From Paraktedonobacter sp964250225 (GTDB lineage Bacteria > Chloroflexota > Ktedonobacteria > Ktedonobacterales > Ktedonobacteraceae): a DNA stretch of 64,000 nt. The position numbers and the translations under genes are program-made. Of the stretch, positions 17,264 through 26,062 are shown one piece after another. The DNA is taken from contig CAXUEY010000002.1 of assembly GCA_964250225.1 (NCBI GenBank), positions 27,382-91,381 on the forward strand, given 5' to 3'. Each line of letters opens with the position of its first letter. Positions within the stretch are counted from its first letter, which is position 1. The notes beneath the pieces were generated by a model, which saw only the letters and a program-made list of their open reading frames with translations, was not told the origin of the DNA and did no database searches.

Positions 17264-18538
17264 CTATACCGCGGCCTTCTCCATCTGCTTCAACTTTGGA
17301 TTGACCAGGATCGAGAGCGTCGCAGCCAGATAGAGCGCACCCATCACAGCCAGGGTGACACGCAGGCCGAGCCAGTGTACGACAAAGCCGCTCGCGAACG
17401 TGCCCAGCGGGATACCGGCCATTACGCCCGCGCCAAGCAGCCCGTAAACACGCGCGCGCATCTCTGGCGGGAGGCGCTCCTGCAAGACGGTGCTGATCAG
17501 CGAATTGATCGGGCTAATGGCCAGACCACCCAGTAGATACCAACCCAGCATAAGGGGGAAATTACCGGTCAGCAGTACCCAGAAGCGCAGCGCTCCCCCA
17601 ATGGTGAAGGCAAGACCGAAGGTCAGGCGGCGTGGGAAACGATGGCCGATGGTTCCAAAGATGACCGTGCCAACAAAAGCCATGCCACCCGCCGCCGCAA
17701 TCAGAATGCCGTAGGGGAGCGCGCTGTGAAAAGTCTGCAGCATATAGGCCGGTGAGACTACCGCGAAATTGGCATCATCCAACATGTTTGTCACCAGCAC
17801 CACAAGGACGATGGTGAGAATAACCACATCTCGCCGCACAAAACGCAAGCCTTCTCCCAGTTGGGCAAAGTAGCTCTGTTGCGGCGTCTCGCTCGCTGTT
17901 TCCTGGTTATGGAGGATGATTCGGGGGACGAACAAGCCGATCAGGAGCGCGGAACAGGCGAACGAGGTAGCATCAAGCCAGAGCAAATTGCTCGTACCAA
18001 TCAGCGCAATCAGCACCCCGGCCAGCGGCGCCCCAAAGAAACGTGAGATACGCACCACGCCGTCGCTCCAGGCGTTGGCTCGTTCCAGACGCATATGCGC
18101 GACATGGGCCAGGTCCGGCACCATCGACGAACGCGCGGTATCTGCCGGTGATCTGAGCAGGCCGCCGATAAAGACCAGGGCGAGCAATTGCCAGAAGGCC
18201 AGCCCAACGGTGTAATAGAGCAGCGGCACGAGCATGATAGTGGTGCCGCTGAGGATATCACCGAGCACGCTGGTGCGTTTGTAGCCCAGTCGATCCACCA
18301 GTGCGCTGCCGAAGAAGCTCGAAAGCACCAGGGGCAACGCCGAACAGAAGCCGGTAATACCCATCTGGATCACACTGCCCGTGGTCAGCAAAACAAACCA
18401 GGGAATAGCCAGCAACGTCAACATGTCGCCAACAGCGGAGACCAGATTGCCCAGAAAAAAAGCGTAGATGGGCCACGCCACTCTTTCTGGCAGTTCCAGA
18501 GGTTGTGAGGCGATTTCCTGTGTGACATTCTCGCTCAT
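17264..18538 (-). CDS. MFS transporter (multidrug/macrolide efflux type)
   Basis: 424 residues with 12 predicted helices. The N-terminal AFFLGNLVSAVGDMLTLLAIPWFVL and later FFGSALVDRLGYKRTSVLGD (the D-R-x-G-x-K/R loop between helices 2 and 3) and RSPADTARSSMVPDL fit the MFS_3 / MefA-like efflux group. Its ATG lies within the stop of the sigma gene (ATGA overlap at 18535-18538), so expression of the pump is tied to that sigma factor. The transported compound is unknown. A second pump of the same group lies at 20678. Confidence 0.9.
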   Translation of the reverse strand: MSENVTQEIASQPLELPERVAWPIYAFFLGNLVSAVGDMLTLLAIPWFVLLTTGSVIQMGITGFCSALPLVLSSFFGSALVDRLGYKRTSVLGDILSGTTIMLVPLLYYTVGLAFWQLLALVFIGGLLRSPADTARSSMVPDLAHVAHMRLERANAWSDGVVRISRFFGAPLAGVLIALIGTSNLLWLDATSFACSALLIGLFVPRIILHNQETASETPQQSYFAQLGEGLRFVRRDVVILTIVLVVLVTNMLDDANFAVVSPAYMLQTFHSALPYGILIAAAGGMAFVGTVIFGTIGHRFPRRLTFGLAFTIGGALRFWVLLTGNFPLMLGWYLLGGLAISPINSLISTVLQERLPPEMRARVYGLLGAGVMAGIPLGTFASGFVVHWLGLRVTLAVMGALYLAATLSILVNPKLKQMEKAAV

Positions 18539-19737
18539 TTACTCCCCCCATAGATCTTCAGCACCTCATACGTCTCATAGTCGGAGATGATCTCGAAGCT
18601 GGCAGGGTCGATCACGCTCTCAAAGCGCGTAACGATGGCAGAGCGGCCCGCGAATTCAATAGTGTGATAGGGCAACTGGTGGATGCGCGGATGGATGCGC
18701 GAGAAAGCTCTGCCTTCGGGTAGAGAGAGGCATAGGGATTCCAGGGTGGTACAATTGGTACTCTGGCAATGCGCGCAAGTGACGGCAACCAGACGCTCGT
18801 TCTGACCCCAGACCCACTTGAGCGAATCCTGGTTCAGCCAGCTTAACTCGCGCACCTCTTCTGCTGGACCGAGCCTGGTTTGATTACGTTGGCCGCAGGT
18901 ATCGCATACGCTTGAGCCATCGCGCAACGCCTGACGGTAATAGTCATGGCTCCATTCCAGCAAACGGGTGTAGGCAGGCTTGTAAGTTTTTACGCCTTTG
19001 AGCACTGGCAGTTGCTCGCTTTTACTCAACACCTCGTTGCCTGGACTGCACGCGGGACACTTGAGATAGAGCAAACCGCGCTCAGGCTGCTTTCTGCCCA
19101 ACAAACGATGTTTCCCGCACAGATTACACCATAACGACGTTTGCTCCCACATCTGGGGAGTTGCCAGCGTGGTATATGCCTGCATCGCCTGCTGCATATC
19201 GCTGGTGAGCACTTTGCGCAGGGCCAGTCTGCCGCGTTGCAGGCGCATGGCAATAGCGCTGGGGTTGGTGCCCAGTTGCTCGGCAATCTCGGCCAGGGGC
19301 GATTCTTCGACATAGTGCTTGACCAGCACGGACCTGGTTTCATCCGGCAGCAGGGCCAGGGCGCGATCCAGCAGGTTGACCAGTTCTCTGCGCTCCAGCT
19401 CGACCTCCAGGTCAAACTCGTCGGTCACCAGTTCCTCCAGCGTTGCCGCGCCCTGGTCCTCCTCGCTTGCAAACAGTTCTATACGATGCGCCTGGTCGCG
19501 TCCGTGCTGGCGCAACCAGCGCAGCGAGACGTTGCGGGCGATCCCGCTGATCCATTGCGCGCGTTTCTCCTGGTCGCGCAACTCCTGTATATGCCGCCAG
19601 ACCAGAAAGAGCGTCTCCTGCGCCAGATCCTCGGCTATATCCTGATTGCCCGTCAACTTGCCGCACAAACCCACCAGCCGCGCGCGTTCTTGAGGCGACA
19701 AAAATTCTTCGGCAATTCCGCTGATTTGCATTTCCAT
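18535..19737 (-). CDS. ECF sigma factor with a C-terminal double zinc-ribbon extension
   Basis: 400 residues, about twice the usual ECF length. Residues ~1-185 carry region 2 (DIAEDLAQETLFLVWRHIQ, RAQWISGIARNVSLRWLRQ) and region 4 (LLPDETRSVLVKHYVE, LAEIAEQLGTNPSAIAMRLQ). The extension has CNLCGK with a later CPAC, and CDTCGQ with a later CAHC, i.e. two four-Cys zinc-ribbon sets, followed by a ~70-residue beta-rich end. The extension may sense metal or redox state or replace an anti-sigma factor. It overlaps the MFS gene by four bases. AAGGAG lies upstream of the chosen ATG. Confidence 0.85.
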   Translation of the reverse strand: MEMQISGIAEEFLSPQERARLVGLCGKLTGNQDIAEDLAQETLFLVWRHIQELRDQEKRAQWISGIARNVSLRWLRQHGRDQAHRIELFASEEDQGAATLEELVTDEFDLEVELERRELVNLLDRALALLPDETRSVLVKHYVEESPLAEIAEQLGTNPSAIAMRLQRGRLALRKVLTSDMQQAMQAYTTLATPQMWEQTSLWCNLCGKHRLLGRKQPERGLLYLKCPACSPGNEVLSKSEQLPVLKGVKTYKPAYTRLLEWSHDYYRQALRDGSSVCDTCGQRNQTRLGPAEEVRELSWLNQDSLKWVWGQNERLVAVTCAHCQSTNCTTLESLCLSLPEGRAFSRIHPRIHQLPYHTIEFAGRSAIVTRFESVIDPASFEIISDYETYEVLKIYGGSK

Positions 19738-20029
19738 ATCCTTCTCCTTCCAGCTCTTGAAAGCGTCTCTGTATATATGTCGCTTTTGGAACGCGCCCGA
19801 TAACGCAATTTTTGGGCGATTGAGATTTTCCCTCTGCCCAGACTTATTCAGCAGAAGATTTTATCAACACGCTGCCTCAGCATCGTACCAAATCCACATG
19901 CTATGCAAATGTATCCCTTGCATCTGGAAAAGGAACGCTCTATAATGCCCTCATGTACGGCGGATATCGCACGTAAGGAATACACCGAACGTATTATATA
20001 AACCACACATAAGAATGGAGATGATCACC

Positions 20030-20668
20030 ATGCCACCAGATGAAGAGAGCGAGTCAGTCCTATCAGAACAAGTGCCTGTGATGATGCCCGATCTCCCTCC
20101 GATGCTCAGGGTGCATACAGCGCCACAGTTTAAGGCTTTCGGCGATGCCACGCGTTCGCGCATTCTGAACCTCATTAAATTTGAGCCACTGACAGCCAAA
20201 CAGATTGGGGGAAAGCTGAATATTCCACCTGGCACCATTGGCCATCACCTGCAAGTGCTGGAGGCGGCTGGGCTGGCTCAAATCGTGGCGCGGCGTTTAA
20301 TACATGGCATCGTGGCGAAATATTACACACGGACAGCTCGTCTCTTTCAATTCGACATTCCTCCAGACGTTTCGCTCGCAACAGAGGAATCGCTGCGTAT
20401 GCTTACAGAAGCACGCGAGCAATTAACTGATGCGCTGCTGATCGGCGGAGATGAAACGACCTGTAAAACGGGGTTTCCACATGCTCGCCTCTCGCGGGAA
20501 CGCGCCGAGGAGTTCCACAAGCGCCTGTTTGATCTCGTGTATGAATTTGCCACCGAGCCATCTGATCATGCTGGTCAGGTGTATGGCTTCTGTGCAGCAT
20601 TTTTTCTGGCCCCACCCTATTTACAATCGTCCCCTACTGCTACCGACGGAGATAATGCAACGGTATAG
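20030..20668 (+). CDS. ArsR-type winged-helix transcription regulator
   Basis: 212 residues. FKAFGDATRSRILNLIKF and LTAKQIGGKLNIPPGTIGHHLQVLEAAGLAQIV form the winged-helix domain of the ArsR/HTH_20 kind; the C-terminal ~90 residues may bind a ligand or make a dimer. There are few Cys residues, so metal sensing of the classic ArsR type is not supported. The ATG at 20030 is chosen because GGAG lies nine bases upstream; an ATG at 20015 would overlap that site. The next gene, an MFS pump, starts nine bases after the stop, so it probably controls that pump and itself. Confidence 0.9.
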   Translation: MPPDEESESVLSEQVPVMMPDLPPMLRVHTAPQFKAFGDATRSRILNLIKFEPLTAKQIGGKLNIPPGTIGHHLQVLEAAGLAQIVARRLIHGIVAKYYTRTARLFQFDIPPDVSLATEESLRMLTEAREQLTDALLIGGDETTCKTGFPHARLSRERAEEFHKRLFDLVYEFATEPSDHAGQVYGFCAAFFLAPPYLQSSPTATDGDNATV

Positions 20669-20677
20669 GAGGCTGTT

Positions 20678-21967
20678 ATGGCAACGCAACAACCTGAACA
20701 GGTTCCAGCTCCACGGCAGTTCAATGCCAACTTCTGGAAATATTGGACTGGCCAGACAATCTCGAATTTTGGAAGTTCTATCACGCTGTTTGCTCTACCC
20801 CTGCTGGTCTACAAACTCACGGGTTCCGCGCTCAACCTGGGTATCTCTTCGGCGGCGAATATGTTGCCTTACCTGTTGTTCGGTCTGCTGCTAGGCGCGT
20901 GGACTGATCGCGTGGACCGCAAACGCATGATGATTCTGACCGATATTGGACGCGCTGCGGTGATCGCCACGATTCCTTTGCTGGCCTGGTTTGGCACCCT
21001 CGCTGTGTGGTGGATCTATCTGGTGGGCTTCCTGCAATCAACGCTGACCATCTGCTTCGAGTCCGGTCAGTTCGCGGCTATCCCCAGCCTGGTTGATCAG
21101 AACGACCTGGTGACGGCGAACGGGCGCATTTATGCCAGCTACTCGGCTGCCAGCATCGCGGGACCGGTTCTGGCCGGTGTGCTGGTCGCGTTTATCCCGC
21201 TAGCGTCGCTGATGTCGCTGGATGCCCTGTCTTTTCTGGTCTCCTCGCTCTCCATTGCATGGGTCACAATGAGCTTTAACGCACATCAGGATAAGCAGAG
21301 CGAACGGAAACACATTTTACAGGATGTTTCTGAGGGTTTGCGCTATGTCTGGCGCCATCCTGTGCTGCGCAACATCTCGCTGATGATGGCGTTGGTCAAC
21401 TTTGTGACAGCCACATATATTGCCCAGCTTGTACTGTTCGCCAAAGAGCGCTTACTGGCCAATGATACGCAGGTCGGGCTACTTTATACTGCGGAGAGCG
21501 TCGGCGTGGTGGTACTCGCTTTATTGGCAGGTCAATTGCGCAAACGCTGGACCTTCAGCAGAGTTGCATTGGGCGCGCTGATGTGCTGTGGTCTCTTTAC
21601 CCTTACGCTGGCCCTCACGCGCTCCTACTGGCTGGCGCTCATTTTTGTAGCACTGGAACAGGGCTGTGCCATCCTGTTCAATATCAACACGGGCAGTCTA
21701 CGCCAGGCAATTGTACCCAATCACCTTTTGGGGCGTGTGTTGAGCATAGCCAGTGTTCTGGCCTGGTCAGCGATCCCGCTGGGTGCGCTGTTGGGAGGCT
21801 TCATTATCAACGCGACTCATCAGGTGGCGCTGGTGTACGCGGTGATCGGTATCCTGACGATACTGATTCCTTGCGGCTTTGCCTTCACACCACTGGGGCA
21901 CGCAGAACGCTACCTGCCAAAGAAAGAGGAGCAGCAGGTCGAGGCGCCCGTTGCAGAGGTGGGATAG
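20678..21967 (+). CDS. MFS transporter (macrolide-efflux type) under ArsR-like regulator
   Basis: 429 residues, 12 predicted helices. NFWKYWTGQTISNFGSSITLFALPLL is the typical first helix of the MFS_3 group; GAWTDRVDRKRMMILTDIGR is the loop 2-3 motif, and ESGQFAAIPSLVDQNDL and NGRIYASYSAASIAGPVLAG are further group blocks. It should export a drug-like compound using the proton gradient. TAGGAGG lies five bases before the ATG. It is the second gene of a two-gene operon and ends at a hairpin facing the convergent gene at 22056. Confidence 0.92.
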   Translation: MATQQPEQVPAPRQFNANFWKYWTGQTISNFGSSITLFALPLLVYKLTGSALNLGISSAANMLPYLLFGLLLGAWTDRVDRKRMMILTDIGRAAVIATIPLLAWFGTLAVWWIYLVGFLQSTLTICFESGQFAAIPSLVDQNDLVTANGRIYASYSAASIAGPVLAGVLVAFIPLASLMSLDALSFLVSSLSIAWVTMSFNAHQDKQSERKHILQDVSEGLRYVWRHPVLRNISLMMALVNFVTATYIAQLVLFAKERLLANDTQVGLLYTAESVGVVVLALLAGQLRKRWTFSRVALGALMCCGLFTLTLALTRSYWLALIFVALEQGCAILFNINTGSLRQAIVPNHLLGRVLSIASVLAWSAIPLGALLGGFIINATHQVALVYAVIGILTILIPCGFAFTPLGHAERYLPKKEEQQVEAPVAEVG

Positions 21968-21992
21968 ATCTGGATATGGCAGCGAAAGGATT

Positions 21993-22028
21993 TGGGCACA
22001 TTACCTGATAAGCAGAGTAATGCGCCCA
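21993..22028 (+). terminator. terminator-like hairpin after the MFS gene
   Basis: Arms TGGGCACATTAC (21993-22004) and GTAATGCGCCCA (22017-22028) pair over 12 positions with one mismatch around a 12-base loop and are followed by TTCTCTTCT. It sits between the convergent ends at 21967 and 22056. Confidence 0.6.
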
Positions 22029-22055
22029 TTCTCTTCTGATGAATCTATATACCAC

Positions 22056-22688
22056 TTAGCGTGTCGAATGCACCTGATCTTCCGAAACAAATTCGCTGCT
22101 TTCCTTCTCTGGTATCTCATCTTGAGCCAGAGGAGCAAACTGTGGCGCTTTGCGTTTGCTGGCCATGATGACCATGAAAATGACCAGACTGTACAGGGGC
22201 AGCAGGCCGATCACCCAGGCCATCCACATTGGCATGACGGGTGGGTGTGCCGCGCTTAGAGGTAGAGAAACCTGCCCCGTACCCTGCGGTCCCGACACGA
22301 TGATATGCAGCGTCCAGGGGCCTTGCTGCACAATGTTGACGCTGCCGGGCACACCATCCGGGCCATTCTGGTGCTGGCTGATGTCAGCCACGGCGACGGG
22401 CGCATCAATGCCGTGACCGGGGATAGCTGAGAGCGCGTAGGTTATCCTGGCGGCTGGCTCATGCTGCACGGACAGCGCGAAGGGAAAGGCGTAGCCTGGA
22501 TTCGCCTGATCAGAGTAAAAGGTGACGGCGAGCTGGTAGGGGCCGGCGCTGGTGTGGACAACGCGCGCCGGGCCACCATGCAGCACGGGCGAGAGCAGGA
22601 TTTGCAAGAGTACAACAATGACGGTGCCCAATGCCAGCAGTGCGCTCGCGAGCAGGGCAATCTGGAAGCCTTTCCACCTGTTCTTCAT
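22056..22688 (-). CDS. membrane protein with a YtkA/FixH-like extracytoplasmic domain
   Basis: 210 residues. An N-terminal helix (ALLASALLALGTVIVVLLQ) and a second helix near residues 155-175 flank a ~110-residue beta-sandwich-like domain with AGPYQLAVTFYSDQANPGYAF and QGPWTLHIIVSGPQGTG, the form seen in YtkA and FixH-like proteins. This group is often linked to copper handling or cytochrome oxidase assembly. Its ATG directly follows the TAG of the upstream polytopic protein gene, so the two are translated together. The tail is acidic and cytoplasmic. The metal link is inference. Confidence 0.7.
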   Translation of the reverse strand: MKNRWKGFQIALLASALLALGTVIVVLLQILLSPVLHGGPARVVHTSAGPYQLAVTFYSDQANPGYAFPFALSVQHEPAARITYALSAIPGHGIDAPVAVADISQHQNGPDGVPGSVNIVQQGPWTLHIIVSGPQGTGQVSLPLSAAHPPVMPMWMAWVIGLLPLYSLVIFMVIMASKRKAPQFAPLAQDEIPEKESSEFVSEDQVHSTR

Positions 22689-23900
22689 CTATGCCTGGAC
22701 CCCCTGGAACGCTCTCCCCATGCCTCGACCCAACCATACGCCCAGAAGCGCTACCGGCAGGACAAGACAGAGCGAGACGAGCAGCGTGGTGATACCGCCT
22801 GAGACTGCAACATGACCGCTCAGATGGAGATAGGGAAACGCCGATATAACCAGCGGCGAGAAAAAGCCAATCCCCGTACTGAGCAGAAAGAATGGGAGAG
22901 CAACCAGCATCAATGCGCGTGTAAGGGTAGCCCCTGACCACTTTTTCTTGCGTCCGTACCAGGCAACCAGATCCATCACCAGCGCGATCAGCACAAGCAG
23001 GGCGGGTAGTGGCTGGGTGATGATGTGCGCGGCCTTCGTCATCGGGGTATTTGGCAGCAGGCTGAAATGTTCGACCTGCACCGCGTAAGCCATGCCTGCG
23101 GGTACAAAATACTCAGCTATCTCAAGGGTGCCGATAAAGGCGAGGGCTACGCTGGTAGCTGCCCAGCGCCAGGGGATGGTGGTGATAGCGGCAATACAGC
23201 CCAGCATTGCCAGGACACTGAACATAATCGAGTAGAGGCTGATATGAACGGAAGCGATGTGCAGCAACAATCCATAGGCAGGATCAGCCATGCCCATCAT
23301 GAGGCTCGTGAAATTCCCCAGGGCAATGGCAGCTCCGAGGAAACCCAGCGTTGCCGCAAGAGGCGCAGCTTGCTTGCGTGCCAGATAAGCCGCCGAAAGC
23401 AGCAGAAATACGCCGCCCAGAGTCAGGATCAGGCTTCCCCCAAAGATCATCAGGTGGAACGGTGCCCACAGGCTAACATCGAGACCATGCAACGAGTGCC
23501 AGTAGTTATCCAGAGGGAAGGCCACAGCCGCGCTGAGCGCGCCAAAACCCGCCACATACGCCCCAAATGGGCCATGAAATGCACCAGCGAAAGAAGTACT
23601 TCTGGCGCGCACCACCGCGTTATGTCTGGCCCAGCTAGTCTCGACCAGCACGATAATCAACGCGGTCAAACCAGCGAGCGCGATCCCGGAGAGGATCATA
23701 TCATGCGAACTGGTAAACGTGCGGTCGCGCCCCACCATGCCGTGCCACTTGATATCCCAGGCACTGCCTATCGTAAAGGTAATGCCAGCCAGCATAATAC
23801 AGAAACCACTCACCAGACGCAATCTCCACAGTAATTGCAGCGTTTTTACCGCTGTCTGTGGCCTGGCTGTTGCTACGACAGCACTCACGGCACTACTCAT
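22689..23900 (-). CDS. polytopic membrane protein with conserved-looking His motifs, function unknown
   Basis: 403 residues with about 11 hydrophobic helices. Noteworthy segments are IKWHGMVGRDRTFTSSHD in the first loop and DNYWHSLHGLDVSLWAPFH with HLMIFGG, where several His, Asp and Trp residues lie at a helix boundary, as might bind a metal or haem. I recognise no named family. The ATG at 23900 is chosen because AAGGAG lies about eight bases upstream; longer in-frame starts add a poorly fitting N-terminus. It is coupled (stop and start abut) to a YtkA/FixH-like gene, suggesting a joint role in metal or respiratory-protein handling. Confidence 0.75.
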   Translation of the reverse strand: MSSAVSAVVATARPQTAVKTLQLLWRLRLVSGFCIMLAGITFTIGSAWDIKWHGMVGRDRTFTSSHDMILSGIALAGLTALIIVLVETSWARHNAVVRARSTSFAGAFHGPFGAYVAGFGALSAAVAFPLDNYWHSLHGLDVSLWAPFHLMIFGGSLILTLGGVFLLLSAAYLARKQAAPLAATLGFLGAAIALGNFTSLMMGMADPAYGLLLHIASVHISLYSIMFSVLAMLGCIAAITTIPWRWAATSVALAFIGTLEIAEYFVPAGMAYAVQVEHFSLLPNTPMTKAAHIITQPLPALLVLIALVMDLVAWYGRKKKWSGATLTRALMLVALPFFLLSTGIGFFSPLVISAFPYLHLSGHVAVSGGITTLLVSLCLVLPVALLGVWLGRGMGRAFQGVQA

Positions 23901-24207
23901 TAGAGGACTCCTTCGCAACAATACTTTCCTTGCTTCAAGCGCATACATTTTAGAGGAAAAATGTCTTTCTACTATAAAGACGAACAACAAGGCCAGAACT
24001 AACTACACGATCATCATCTTACCACTACTTTTTCACGCCCCCTGGAAAATCTCTACACTTCACAGTATACTGTGTGAGGTTGTTGCTTACTCTGTCTGTA
24101 AACACAACAGGCAGCATCTTTGGGGATTCTGCTATTTTCCCCGAAAGATGTTTATATATCTATTTGATTGTGTAGAGTATTCATACCCGGTAATCAGGAA
24201 AAAGAAT
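23901..24207. other. 307-bp divergent intergenic region
   Basis: Spacer between the His-rich membrane protein gene (minus) and the pseudokinase gene (plus). It is AT-rich compared with its neighbours and holds the 14-base palindrome listed separately. No short gene was recognised. Confidence 0.5.
24061..24074. promoter_or_regulatory. 14-base perfect palindrome, possible operator
   Basis: CACAGTATACTGTG is its own reverse complement, lying in the spacer between two divergent genes, 133 bp before the pseudokinase start. It has the size of a dimeric-regulator binding site. No regulator is assigned. Confidence 0.4.
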
Positions 24208-25986
24208 ATGCAGTATGAAACCCTTTTGGCTGGAGCGTATCAGGTCGAGAAGACGCTGGATCGCTCCACATATAGCGTGCTCTGCGCAGGGAAACAAATC
24301 GTGGGTGGTCAGGCTGTGAGGCTGAGGTTCTGGCTCACAGCGCACGTCACCTCGCCAGAAGAACAGCAGCGCATTCGAGTGGAGGTCACAGCCATCCAGG
24401 AGATTGAGCATCCTTATCTCCTGCCCATCCTGGAGGTGCGCGCAACTGAACAGGGCGTGCTCCTGGTCAGTGCGTCGGCCCAGGATGGCTCGCTCAATGC
24501 CTATTTGAGCCAGCACGTTCTCAAGCCACTCCCTCTGACCGAAGCATTGAGGATCGTCAATCAGGTGGGGCAGGCATTGCAGGTATTGCACGAGCACGGT
24601 ATTATGCATGGCAATCTTACACCGCTAGCGATTTTCTTTGCACAGCCGGACCACATCTGCCTCGGTGAATTTCATCTGTATAGCATCCAGAAAAGCATCC
24701 AGGGCTACCAGCCACTGCTCGACGAGAATATCCCGCGCTGCTGGTACATGGCCCCTGAACAATTTGCGGGCCAGCTCGATACACGCACGGATCAGTACGC
24801 GCTGGGCTGCCTGGCCTATGTCTTGCTCACCGGACGCGTGCCCTTCGCGGGGTCTGCACGCGCCACGTTACTGCAAAAACATCAACACGAGCGGCCACGT
24901 CCACTGAGCGTGCTCAATGCGGAGGTACCCACGCAGATTGAAGCAGCGGTACTCAAGGCGCTGGCCAAAACGCCGGAAGAACGCTATACCAGCGTGCTGG
25001 CCTTCCTGGACGCACTAAGGATTCCGACGGAAATAGCGCAGACACCTGAGGTGATCCAGGCAGAGCCTACCACAGAGTCAAACTCGCCGGTTGAGAGAGA
25101 GGCGCATGGAGTCGCGATTCCGCTAGTTACTGCACAGGTTGAGGAAAGCGGGGCGGAAGTCTCGAAGCCAGAAGCAGACGCAGCACCGAGTACACCGGCA
25201 GATAAGCAGTTAGAACCAGTTGCAGTCCAGACCTTTGCCGAGATGGAAACGCTGAAACAGCCCGCGCTTGATGCTGCTTCTGAACAGAGGAGCATGGATC
25301 TCGCTGAGAGTGAGACGCTACCACAACCAGCCTTGCTACCAGCCATTGCGCTCGCACCGATTGCGCGCACCCCCTCGAAAGTTCCCAGGCCACCTGCGGC
25401 ACGCATATCCAGGGGCCAGGGAATGACTGTGCTCGCGCCGATGATCGCGCTGGTGCTAGTGATTGTGCTGGTGCTTAGCGGCTGGCTTATGCTGGGAGGA
25501 CACACCCCATTGTCGCAACCCGGCGGAGGCACGACACCAGGCGCTACCCAGAGAACATCAGCCACAACCACCTCTACACGCAATTTGCAGCCTACGGCGA
25601 CAGCAACAGTCAACGTCATTGGCCTGCACTATCCCACACCCACTGCTCGGCCTACCGCGCCGCCGACCCCACCCAAGTCAGCGCCAACACCCACGCCTGC
25701 TCCATCTGCTGGGATAGTCGCGCCATTGCTGAACTGTATACAGCCAGATCCGGTGAATGGAGGCTTCCTGGCAAACTTTGGCTACACGAACGGTGGGAAT
25801 GCGACAGTGAATATCCCTGTTGGCATGAATAACTTGCTCACCTCATCGAACGGTTCCCAGCCGACCTCATTTGCACCTGGCACACAAAACGATGCCTTTC
25901 AGATCCATTTCGGCGCGCACCGTTTTGTGAGCTGGCTTCTCAATGGGAGTTTGGTGACAGCGACCAGTAATAGTCCACGATGTTAA
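24208..25986 (+). CDS. transmembrane pseudokinase with extracellular C-terminal domain
   Basis: 592 residues. Residues ~10-275 follow the Ser/Thr kinase fold, with MAPEQFAGQLDTRTDQYALGC intact. The active-site blocks are changed: the glycine loop is DRSTYS without glycines, the VAIK Lys is Arg38 (QAVRLR), HRD is HGN (Asn136 in place of Asp), and DFG is EFH (154-156). Catalysis is therefore unlikely. A ~130-residue acidic linker, one membrane helix (MIALVLVIVLVLSGWLML), a Thr/Pro-rich stalk and an ~85-residue outer domain with two Cys follow. A histidine kinase and response regulator come next on the same strand, so a sensing role upstream of them is plausible. Confidence 0.85.
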   Translation: MQYETLLAGAYQVEKTLDRSTYSVLCAGKQIVGGQAVRLRFWLTAHVTSPEEQQRIRVEVTAIQEIEHPYLLPILEVRATEQGVLLVSASAQDGSLNAYLSQHVLKPLPLTEALRIVNQVGQALQVLHEHGIMHGNLTPLAIFFAQPDHICLGEFHLYSIQKSIQGYQPLLDENIPRCWYMAPEQFAGQLDTRTDQYALGCLAYVLLTGRVPFAGSARATLLQKHQHERPRPLSVLNAEVPTQIEAAVLKALAKTPEERYTSVLAFLDALRIPTEIAQTPEVIQAEPTTESNSPVEREAHGVAIPLVTAQVEESGAEVSKPEADAAPSTPADKQLEPVAVQTFAEMETLKQPALDAASEQRSMDLAESETLPQPALLPAIALAPIARTPSKVPRPPAARISRGQGMTVLAPMIALVLVIVLVLSGWLMLGGHTPLSQPGGGTTPGATQRTSATTTSTRNLQPTATATVNVIGLHYPTPTARPTAPPTPPKSAPTPTPAPSAGIVAPLLNCIQPDPVNGGFLANFGYTNGGNATVNIPVGMNNLLTSSNGSQPTSFAPGTQNDAFQIHFGAHRFVSWLLNGSLVTATSNSPRC

Positions 25987-26062
25987 TGTGAGGGGGATAA
26001 GCAGATATGATATACTAATGCCAACCATAGCCGTCCTCAATCTAGTGGGAAAGTAGTGCATT

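Noticed and set aside
19141..19803. 220-codon plus-strand frame
   Set aside because: Opposite the zinc-ribbon sigma factor gene; no motif or ribosome-binding site of its own.
23025..23834. 269-codon plus-strand frame
   Set aside because: It lies fully opposite the polytopic membrane protein gene and its His/Gln/Arg-rich product is typical of an antisense shadow.
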